The notes under the pieces: model-generated
The model's database searches: none
What the model saw: the letters and a program-made list of their open reading frames with translations, nothing else
What the model was told of the DNA's origin: nothing
Shown here: positions 53,902 through 64,000 of the stretch, in pieces
Layout of the letters: every line of letters starts with the position of its first letter
Numbering within the stretch: the stretch's first letter is position 1
NCBI GenBank assembly: GCA_964619935.1
Contig: CAZUGO010000032.1
Location: 138,319-202,318, forward strand
DNA: 64,000 nt
Direction of reading: 5' to 3'
Source: CAZUGO01 sp964619935
Lineage (GTDB): Bacteria; Planctomycetota; Phycisphaerae; UBA1845; CAIVHJ01
Translations under genes and position numbers: made by a program

Positions 53902-54831
53902 GTGATCATCCAAACCATCAACCTGACCAAGCGCTACGGCAAGCTGGTGGCGCTGAACAATCTGCACCTGGAGATCGAGGAAGGCGAGTGCTTCGGATAC
54001 ATCGGTCCCAACGGCGCCGGCAAGACCACCACCATCAAGATCCTGGCGACGTTGTTGCAGCCGACCTGGGGCGAGGCCCGGGTCTGCGGCTACGTGGTCG
54101 GCTACGAATCGCGCAAGATCCGTCCGCTGATCGGATATGTGCCGGACTTCTTCGGCGCCTACGAGGACATGGTGGTTCAGGAGTACCTGGAGTTCTTCGC
54201 CTCGGCCTACAACATCCACGGCGACCAGCGCACCCGCATCGTCGGCGACGTCCTGGAACTCACCGACCTGGCCTACAAACGCGACTCGCTGGTCGACGGC
54301 TTGTCCCGTGGGATGAAGCAGCGCCTGAGCGTCGCCCGCGTGCTGCTGCACGATCCCAAGGTGCTGCTGCTCGATGAGCCGGCCAGCGGGCTGGATCCGC
54401 GGGCCCGCATCGAGATTCGCGAGCTGCTCAAGGAACTGCGGCGGATGGGCAAGACCATCATCATCAGCTCGCACATTCTGCACGAGCTGGCCGAGTTGTG
54501 CACCACGGTCGGGATCATCGAGCAGGGTGAAATGCTGTTCCACGGGCCGCTGCAGGAGGCCGTGCGGCGGGCCAAAATGGGCACCCGGGTGCACATTCGG
54601 GTGCTGGAGCAACCGGACCTGGCCGCGGACCTGCTCAGCCGCCACGAACTGGTCCGCGGCATCGAGCAGCACAACGGCTACATCATCGCCGAATTGGGTG
54701 ACAGCGCCCACGACTTCTCGGCGCTGGCCCACCTGCTGATCGCCAACAAGTTCAAGATCCACGAGATCAAGGAAGAGGTGGTCAACCTGGAGACCGCCTT
54801 CATGCGGCTGACCAAGGGCATGGTCCAATGA
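53902..54831 (+). CDS. ABC transporter ATP-binding protein
   Basis: 309 aa from GTG 53902. Walker A GPNGAGKTTTIK, Q-loop region GYVPDFFGAYEDMVVQEYLEF, signature LSRGMKQRLSVARVLL (S-R-G-M instead of S-G-G-Q, a common variant in ABC-2 exporters), Walker B VLLLDEPASGLD and H-loop IIISSHIL. The extra C-terminal 80 residues (VHIRVLEQPDLAADLL...LETAFMRLTKG) are of the DrrA/gliding-type, which contact the permease. It powers the permease encoded next. Substrate unknown. Confidence 0.95.
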   Translation: MIIQTINLTKRYGKLVALNNLHLEIEEGECFGYIGPNGAGKTTTIKILATLLQPTWGEARVCGYVVGYESRKIRPLIGYVPDFFGAYEDMVVQEYLEFFASAYNIHGDQRTRIVGDVLELTDLAYKRDSLVDGLSRGMKQRLSVARVLLHDPKVLLLDEPASGLDPRARIEIRELLKELRRMGKTIIISSHILHELAELCTTVGIIEQGEMLFHGPLQEAVRRAKMGTRVHIRVLEQPDLAADLLSRHELVRGIEQHNGYIIAELGDSAHDFSALAHLLIANKFKIHEIKEEVVNLETAFMRLTKGMVQ

Positions 54832-54871
54832 GTCGCCCGGCGCCAGGGCCTGCCGGACCGCGGGAGCAGTG

Positions 54872-56749
54872 ATGCCCAACGATGCCGTCAGCAACCTGGG
54901 GAAATGGCTGTGGTACCTGATCCCGGCCAACCCGATTCTGGTGCGCGTGGTCCACGGCGGCAGCCGGCGGATCCGCGACTTGTGGTACCGCTTCGGCTAC
55001 CTGCTGATCCTGTTCCTGGTGTTCTTGTTCAGCTTCATGGGTTCCAGCTCGCAGATGAGCGGCTCGCTGTCCGAAGTGGCCAAGACCGCCACCCAGATCT
55101 TCACCTTCGTGTCCTGGACCCAACTGCTGCTGATGTGCTTTCTGGCACCGGTGTTCACCGCCGGTGCCATCACCCAGGAGAAGGACGCCGAGACCTTCAA
55201 CATCCTGCTGACCACCCCGCTGTCCAATGCCCAGATCATCTTCGGGTCGCTGCTCAGCCGGCTGTTTTTCGTGATCATGATGCTGTTCTCGGGGTTGCCG
55301 ATTTTCTGCATCACCATGCTGTACGGCGGCGTGACCTTCCGCCAGATCCTGCTGAGCTTCACCATTGCCGGGGCCACCGCCACGATTACCGGGTCGCTGG
55401 CCATTCTGATCAGCATGTTGAAGGTCGGCACCCGGCGGACCATTTTCTCCTTCTATCTGCTGATCGGCTGCTACCTGATGGCCGTGTACCTGCTGGGACG
55501 GGCGCCGTTCCTGGCGGTGCCGGAAGCACCGCTGGACGCCAGCGGCAGCCGCCAGATGAGCTGGCTGACGCCCTTGCATCCGTTCCTGGCCCTGGAGGTC
55601 GGCCTCAGCGTGGTGCCGGCGCCCACCCTCTCGGACGTGGCCCATTACGGTTGGCCGACCAAGTACCTGCTGGCATACCCGCACGGGTCTTACGCGCTGA
55701 TTACCTTGCTGGCGTCCCTGGTGATGATCACCTGCAGCATGATGTTCGTGCGCCGCGGGGCCCGGGAGGGCGAAATGACCTGGTGGACGCGGGTGCTGCA
55801 ACGGGTGGGGCTGGGCGCCAACCGGGCGATCGGCGAGCGCCGCCGCAAGCCCACGCGCGTCTGGAATAACCCCATCGCCTGGCGGGAGGCCACCACCCGG
55901 GCATCAGCGGCGTCTTCGGGCGTCACCCGCTACGGCTTGATCATCGGCGGTCTGCTGGCAGCACTGGCCATCCTGATAGCCCTGATCAGCGGCCGCGGCA
56001 TCACCGCCGGCGGAGGCGCCACCGGCGTGTTTGGGGTCAGCGATGCCCGCTATTACCTGATGTGGCTGGTCCAGGTGCAGTTGGTCTTGATTCTGCTGGT
56101 GGCGGCCAATGCGTCGGCCACCTCCATGACCAAGGAGCGGGAGTCCAACACCATGGACATCCTGTTGTCCACGCCGCTGACCAGCAAGGCGATTGTGTGG
56201 GGCAAGCTCCGCGGGCTGATCGCCTACACGCTGCCGATCCTGATGGTGCCGCTGGGCAGCCTGCTGCTGTTCGTCGGCTATGACCTGGTGATGCTGGGTC
56301 GCAACACCGAGCGCGTGGTCCACGCCGAGGGGGTCATCGAGCTGGCGGGCATCCTGCTGGTGTACACCGCCCTGGCCTGCGTGGTCGGGCTGCAGACCTC
56401 GCTCAAGAGCAAGAAGACGGTGCGGGCCGTGCTGGTGACCGTCGGGGTGCTGACCATTGCCGGCGTGTTGTTGTTCGTCATCGTCGACGAGATCGTGAGC
56501 AGCGTTTCGGAGATCGGGCCGGGCATTGCGCCCTTCACGCCCTTCACCGCGGTCAAGGCCTTGATCAATGGCCAGGGCGATCGCGGCCATTCCGGGTACT
56601 CCTTTGCGGATCGGGGTTCCCGGCGCTGGATGATGTTCATCGGTTCGGCGGCGGCCGTGGCGTTTTATTCCCTGGTGGTGGTCTTTCCGATGTACAAGTC
56701 CCTGGTCCGCAATTTCGACATGACCGTTCGTAAACAAACGGCTTCCTGA
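54872..56749 (+). CDS. ABC-2 type permease, duplicated membrane halves
   Basis: 625 aa from ATG 54872; a GTG lies directly before it. It has two similar halves. The first (about 40-300) has helices LLILFLVFLFSFMG, FTFVSWTQLLLMCFLAPVFTAGA, and the motif ITQEKDAETFNILLTTPLSNAQII. The second (340-620) repeats it: LVQVQLVLILLVAANASATSMTKERESNTMDILLSTPLTSKAIVWGK. The E-R/K-x-x-x-T-x-x-x-L-L-x-T-P-L segment is the ABC-2 coupling helix, present once in each half, so a fused pair of permease domains is likely. Gene order with the ATPase and the S49 peptidase points to an envelope export system. Confidence 0.9.
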   Translation: MPNDAVSNLGKWLWYLIPANPILVRVVHGGSRRIRDLWYRFGYLLILFLVFLFSFMGSSSQMSGSLSEVAKTATQIFTFVSWTQLLLMCFLAPVFTAGAITQEKDAETFNILLTTPLSNAQIIFGSLLSRLFFVIMMLFSGLPIFCITMLYGGVTFRQILLSFTIAGATATITGSLAILISMLKVGTRRTIFSFYLLIGCYLMAVYLLGRAPFLAVPEAPLDASGSRQMSWLTPLHPFLALEVGLSVVPAPTLSDVAHYGWPTKYLLAYPHGSYALITLLASLVMITCSMMFVRRGAREGEMTWWTRVLQRVGLGANRAIGERRRKPTRVWNNPIAWREATTRASAASSGVTRYGLIIGGLLAALAILIALISGRGITAGGGATGVFGVSDARYYLMWLVQVQLVLILLVAANASATSMTKERESNTMDILLSTPLTSKAIVWGKLRGLIAYTLPILMVPLGSLLLFVGYDLVMLGRNTERVVHAEGVIELAGILLVYTALACVVGLQTSLKSKKTVRAVLVTVGVLTIAGVLLFVIVDEIVSSVSEIGPGIAPFTPFTAVKALINGQGDRGHSGYSFADRGSRRWMMFIGSAAAVAFYSLVVVFPMYKSLVRNFDMTVRKQTAS

Positions 56750-56787
56750 CCGGACCCCGGGGGCCCGCTGGACGCCGGGAGCACACG

Positions 56788-57762
56788 ATGCCAAAGCGTA
56801 CCGTCTGGATGGTGTGGGGTGTCCTCGCCGCCGCCGGGTGCATGCCCGCCGGCATCAAGATCATGGCGGTGCCGGCGGACCGCACCCTGCGGGAGTTCGA
56901 GGTGCTCCGTGATTCCGGTTGGGTCTTCGACAAGATCGCCCTGGTCGATGTCGACGGCGTGCTGCTGAACCAGCCGTCCGGCGGGCTGCTGTCCCGCGGC
57001 GAGCACCCGGTGTCGTTCGTGGTCGAGAAGCTGCAGGCCGCCCGCCGGGATGCGTCGGTCAAGGCGGTGCTGCTGCGCATCAACTCGCCGGGCGGCTCGG
57101 TGACGGCCAGCGACATGCTCTACGAGGAAATCCGCCGCTTTCGGGCCACCGGCAAACCGGTGGTCGCCATGCTGATGGACCTGGGCACCAGCGGCGGCTA
57201 CTACGTCGCTTGTGCCTGCGACGAGATCCTGGCCCAGCGCAGCACGGTCACCGGCAGCATCGGCGTGATCATGCAGTCGGTGGACGTTTCCGGCACCCTC
57301 GGCAAGCTGGGGATGGTCACCGAGGCCATCAAGTCCGGGCCGCGGAAAGACGCCGGTTCGCCGTTCCGACCCCTGGAACCCGAGGACCGGGCCATGTTCC
57401 AAGCGGTGATCGATGACCTGTACGCCCGCTTTGTCGACGTCGTCGCTGCCGGTCGCCCCGGGCTGGACCGCGCCGCGGTGCTGGCGGTTGCCGACGGTCG
57501 GATCTACACCGCCCGGCAGGCCCTGGAGGCCGGCTTGATCGACGGCGTGACCACGCTCCCCGGGGCGGTCGAACACCTCAAGCAGAAAGCCGGGATCCGG
57601 CGCTGCCGGGTGGTCACCTACCAGCGCCCGATGTCCTGGAACCCGAACATCTATGCCCGCAGTGCCGAGTCGCATCCGCCGGCGGTCCGGCTCATCGATG
57701 TGGACATCCCCTCCTGGCTGCAGCCCGGCCGGGCCCGGTTCATGTACCTGTGGGTGCCGTAG
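56788..57762 (+). CDS. sppA: S49 family peptidase (SppA-like), lipoprotein
   Basis: 324 aa from ATG 56788. Lipobox VLAAAGC. The ClpP-like fold carries VKAVLLRINSPGGSVTASDML, the nucleophile Ser in DLGTSGGYYVACACDEI, GSIGVI, and the catalytic Lys in IKSGPRKDAGSPFRP. These are the SppA Ser/Lys dyad and its context. SppA degrades leftover signal peptides in membranes. It lies 38 bp after the permease and ends the operon. The C-terminal 60 residues (VVTYQRPMSWNPNIYAR...) are an extra extension. Confidence 0.93.
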   Translation: MPKRTVWMVWGVLAAAGCMPAGIKIMAVPADRTLREFEVLRDSGWVFDKIALVDVDGVLLNQPSGGLLSRGEHPVSFVVEKLQAARRDASVKAVLLRINSPGGSVTASDMLYEEIRRFRATGKPVVAMLMDLGTSGGYYVACACDEILAQRSTVTGSIGVIMQSVDVSGTLGKLGMVTEAIKSGPRKDAGSPFRPLEPEDRAMFQAVIDDLYARFVDVVAAGRPGLDRAAVLAVADGRIYTARQALEAGLIDGVTTLPGAVEHLKQKAGIRRCRVVTYQRPMSWNPNIYARSAESHPPAVRLIDVDIPSWLQPGRARFMYLWVP

Positions 57763-57797
57763 CGTCCACGGCGCCGGCCCCGGTCGCGTTTGCCGGT

Positions 57798-59366
<1,569 letters not shown>

Positions 59367-59379
59367 GATCCCCAACCGC

Positions 59380-60477
59380 CTACATGCCTTTGCAGAAGAA
59401 GGCCTTGATGCTGTCGTAAATATCGTCCTTGTGGTTCACCCGGCTGGTGATCATGTTCGGCTCGGAGGCCAGGTGTTCGTGCAGCACGTTGATGAAATTC
59501 CCGCTGCCGTAGGCGCTGGCCACCTGGCAGTAGCCGAAGAAGTTGACCGTCGGCAGCAGCTTCTCGCGGAGCATGGTGCAGCACTCGCGGCTGTCCGATT
59601 CGCTGCTGTTGTCGCCGTCGGAGAAGTGAAACAGGTAGATGTTCCACTCCTCGGGGGCGTAGTGGGTCTCGATCAACTGGCGGGCCGCCTTGAAGGCGCT
59701 GCTGATGCGCGTGCCGCCGTCCTCGCGCAGCCGGAAAAACGTCTCGCGGTCGACCTCGCCGGCCCGGACGTCGTGCACGATGTAGCGGCTCTCCAGTCCC
59801 TGGTAGTTGCGGCGCAGCCAGGCATCGATCCAGAAGGCCTCCAGGCGGACCAGCTCTTTCTGCTCGTCGCCCATGGACCCGGAGACGTCCATCATGTAGA
59901 TGATCACGGCGTTGGACTGCGGGCTGAGCACCGTCTTCCAACTGCGGTAGACTTTGTCGCTGCGCTCGATGATGATCCGCGGTCGCTTGGGATCGTACAG
60001 CCCGGCGATGATCTGCCGCTTGAGGGCCCGGCGGAAGGAGCGCTTGAAGTGCCGCAGCGATTCCGGACCGCTCTGGCGGATGCCGCTGTAGCGGTCTTTC
60101 TCCGTGGTCAGGCGGTTGTGGCCTTTGGGCTTGATCCGCGGCAGCTCGAGTTCTTCGCCGAGGATGTCGGCCAGCTCGTCGAGCGACACGTCGACTTCCA
60201 GGATGTGCTGGCCTTCCTCGGCGCCGCCGGCGCCCCGGCCGTCGCCGTCGCCGTCGACCGCGTCACCGGGCTCACCGTCGCCCTGGCCGACCCCCGAATC
60301 GTTGTCGCCGTAGCGGAAGTGCGGGATCTCGATGCCCCGCACCGGGATGCTGATGTAGTGCTTGCCTTCCTTGCCCAGCAGCTCCCCACGGGTGAGGAAC
60401 TTGCGGAGATCGTCACGGATTTTCCCTTTGACGATGTGGCGGAAGCGTTGATGGTCCTTCTCAATCCGTAGGGCCAT
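59380..60477 (-). CDS. yeaH: DUF444/UPF0229 (YeaH-like) protein with VWA domain
   Basis: 365 aa from ATG 60477. IEKDHQRFRHIVKGKIRDDLRKFL is the family's N-terminal block, IPVRGIEIPHFRYGDND follows, then a Gly/Asp-rich linker of about 30 residues (GQGDGEPGDAVDGDGDG). The von Willebrand A part contains MDVSGSMGDEQKEL (metal-ion site), DVRAGEVDRETFF, and YLFHFSDGDNSSESD. It is thought to work with the PrkA kinase in stress and starvation adaptation. It is encoded between prkA and spoVR with short gaps of 50 and 13 bp. Confidence 0.95.
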   Translation of the reverse strand: MALRIEKDHQRFRHIVKGKIRDDLRKFLTRGELLGKEGKHYISIPVRGIEIPHFRYGDNDSGVGQGDGEPGDAVDGDGDGRGAGGAEEGQHILEVDVSLDELADILGEELELPRIKPKGHNRLTTEKDRYSGIRQSGPESLRHFKRSFRRALKRQIIAGLYDPKRPRIIIERSDKVYRSWKTVLSPQSNAVIIYMMDVSGSMGDEQKELVRLEAFWIDAWLRRNYQGLESRYIVHDVRAGEVDRETFFRLREDGGTRISSAFKAARQLIETHYAPEEWNIYLFHFSDGDNSSESDSRECCTMLREKLLPTVNFFGYCQVASAYGSGNFINVLHEHLASEPNMITSRVNHKDDIYDSIKAFFCKGM

Positions 60478-60527
60478 GGTCGGGCATCATTCCGTGGGCC
60501 GGCGGTGCGGGTGGCCGCAGCGGCCGA

Positions 60528-62591
<2,064 letters not shown>

Positions 62592-62776
62592 CGACAAGCT
62601 CCTTCCGTGGCGCCCTGGGAATCAAGCTGGGGGAAGTTCTGGCGGAACGAATCACCGGGGCTCGGTCCGCGCCCACCGGCCGCGCTCATGCCGCCACCCG
62701 ACAGGAACGCTTACAGTCCCCTCGCATGGGCCACCTACGAATGAATTTCACCTCAATCCGCAGGCAGCTTTACTTA

Positions 62777-62805
62777 AATATAGAGGCACCGGGTGCCGTT
62801 GTCAA
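62777..62805 (-). promoter_or_regulatory. Near-consensus sigma-70 promoter of the prkA operon with spacer palindrome
   Basis: On the minus strand: TTGACA, 17-bp spacer, TATATT. The spacer contains the palindrome GGCACC-C-GGTGCC (62785-62797), placed where a bound repressor would block polymerase or a MerR-type activator would twist the DNA. Start near 62770. Confidence 0.75.
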
Positions 62806-63617
62806 TTTGCCATACTTGTAAGATTTGTTGCTGCAAAGAGATACGTTCCATCCCAGGGCCGCCGGGTGGCGGCTCCCGGGCCGCATCGGCCCCCCGGGAA
62901 CCCGCAACCCACCCTCGCCAGGGGTCGAAACCCGCAGCTCGGCTGATTTCAGATTAATTCATACCACCATTTATATCAAATGAAGATACGAAATTGACCA
63001 ATCGGTATCTTGATTTGATGCAAATGGTGGTACGAAATGCACAAAATGGTGGTACCAATTGATACAAATGGTGATACGAAATGATCTAAAACCGGCGTCC
63101 CCCGAGGTCGACCCCTCCAGGCCCCGGCCTCCAACACCCGGTCAGCCCCCCGTCGTGCACCTGTTTTTGCGTACTCATTTCAGGGTGACGGCAGCGGCTC
63201 ATGCCTGCGTCGCAGTGTGGGCGCTTGAATTGGCAGCACGCCTTCCAAGTCTTCTGTGGTGAATCTCTGGTGGTAACCGAGGTGGACTATGAGGAGTTCT
63301 ATGAATGCCAGGAGGTTACGTCCCTGCCGGAGCAGCGCCCCTGAAGAGGCATGCACGTGTTGCTGCGCGGGCTCACTCCTTCTGCTCGTGCCCTGAATGA
63401 GGAGCGGATGCGGCAGGGCAGAAGTTGCGCTTCAATTTTTTCTTGCAGCTTTGCAAGCCACCGCGCATATTTGCGTGGGCCAGTTGAGCGCTGCCCACAA
63501 GCGCCGGGCATGCGTTCGATGTCGGAACGGTAGTGGTCCAGCCCGAATTGGAGCGTAAGACGCGCTCATCGAGCGCCCCCCCCTAAAAAAAGACCCATTG
63601 AACCGAGGAGGACGAAG
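62806..63617. other. AT-rich intergenic region between prkA and the RHS-like gene
   Basis: More than 1 kb without a supported gene if the prkA leader is counted. It holds the prkA promoter, a GC patch, the 19-bp repeat array (62957-63083), and 500 bp upstream of the RHS-like gene with a C9-type run followed by AAAAAAA near 63580. Small frames there have no ribosome sites. Confidence 0.5.
62957..63083. repeat. Array of 19-bp repeats, direct and inverted
   Basis: Consensus CAAATGGTGGTACGAAATG. Direct copies at 62977-62995 (CAAATGAAGATACGAAATT), 63021-63039 (exact), 63042-63061 (CAAAATGGTGGTACCAATTG) and 63065-63083 (CAAATGGTGATACGAAATG). Inverted copies at about 62957-62975 and 62999-63017. 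Spacing of the last three is 21 and 23 bp, two helical turns. The array is far richer in A and T than the surroundings. Confidence 0.85.
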
Positions 63618-64000
63618 ATGAGCGGAATCAAGCGCCTGACCCTCGCCGGGTCGTGTTGTGCCGCGGTGTGCCTGCTGCTTCAGGCCGGATGGTCGGTCGG
63701 CGGTGCCGCGATCGCGCCCGCGGCGTCGATGTCGCCTCCCGGCACGTTCATCCCGGCCCCGGCCGTCCGGGAACCGGGATCGCCGGCGCCCTGGCAGGGG
63801 GCGGCAATGCCCGTCGCACCCTTCTCCGCGGTGAATCTGGCCAACGGCAATGTGCTCACACCATTGCAACGGAAGTCGCGTGGCGCGGCCGCGGTCCCAA
63901 CATGCATTTCGCGTTCTATCACAACAGCGCCGACGGCCAGTGGCGGACCAGCTTCAGCACGCACTTGGAATTCAGCACCCCGACCGCCATGAACCTGGTG
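63618..64000 (+). CDS. RHS/YD-repeat-like secreted protein, partial, apparent frameshift
   Basis: ATG 63618 follows a strong ribosome site (GAGGAGG). A signal peptide (LTLAGSCCAAVCLLLQAGWSV) leads to SAVNLANGNVLT near residue 80. This frame stops coding sensibly after 63860. In the frame one base earlier, reading resumes as VAWRGRGPNMHFAFYHNSADG and QWRTSFSTHLEFS to the window edge. Together they match the conserved opening of RHS/YD proteins (NLANGNV.T..P..W.GRGP...F.L.HNS). A single missing base near 63857-63862 would explain it: either a sequencing error or a real frameshift. The rest of the gene lies outside the window. Confidence 0.7.

Noticed and set aside
62957..63083. CRISPR array
   Set aside because: Repeats are degenerate, occur in both orientations, and are separated by only a few bases, not by unique 30-bp spacers; no cas gene is in the window.

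Overview
The window is high-GC bacterial DNA, densely coded on both strands. The organism is probably a member of the Planctomycetota, perhaps Phycisphaerae-like. That placement is inferred from three things: a 16S rRNA gene standing alone with its own promoter and terminator, many secreted proteins with pilin-like N-termini, and the mix of gene families. A 16S database comparison would settle it.

Layout. 1-4.7 kb: lipid or envelope genes (a partial alpha/beta hydrolase and an SDR-SCP2 fusion, divergent from an HpnB-like glycosyltransferase), then an unknown exported protein. 4.8-9.6 kb: a small orphan gene, a MarR regulator with a coupled methyltransferase, a TerC-type membrane protein and a MaoC hydratase. 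9.9-15 kb: PEP carboxylase (ppc) and a Ski2-like helicase. 15.2-16.1 kb: a tandem pair of small paralogous proteins of no recognised family, closed by a strong terminator. 16.2-19.9 kb: an acetyltransferase, a LigD-type protein whose ligase core looks dead, and a DUF72 protein. 20-30.7 kb: a pilin-like secreted protein, an S9 peptidase, and a four-gene overlapping pseudopilin operon (H-J-I-K-like) ending near a cyclophilin.

30.8-33 kb: the rrs transcription unit on the minus strand, with an extended -10 promoter, a hairpin plus U-run, boxA, 16S and a terminator. 33.1-38.8 kb: two large paralogs that resemble a very divergent acyltransferase, flanking a prolyl oligopeptidase. 38.8-45 kb: an ArnT-like membrane glycosyltransferase, a multi-PAS/GAF hybrid histidine kinase and a DsbA-like thiol oxidoreductase. 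45.2-51.4 kb: an SGNH-like protein, an M13 metallopeptidase, a DUF1579 lipoprotein, NADP-isocitrate dehydrogenase and thiol peroxidase. 51.5-57.8 kb: a membrane protein, ABC ATPase, ABC permease and S49 peptidase in one apparent operon. 57.8-62.8 kb: the conserved prkA-yeaH-spoVR stress operon behind a near-consensus sigma-70 promoter that carries a palindrome in its spacer. 62.8-64 kb: an AT-rich island with an array of about 19-bp repeats, then the start of an RHS/YD-like gene that is out of frame with itself.

The most unusual items are: (i) a domain shared between two pilin-like proteins, continuous in one and split by an inserted beta-rich module in the other; (ii) the LigD protein that keeps phosphoesterase and primase residues but has lost the ligase catalytic residues and the OB-fold; (iii) the repeat array and operator-like promoter upstream of prkA; (iv) the paired small WSGH-motif proteins; and (v) the acyltransferase-like paralogs with an altered HX4D motif.
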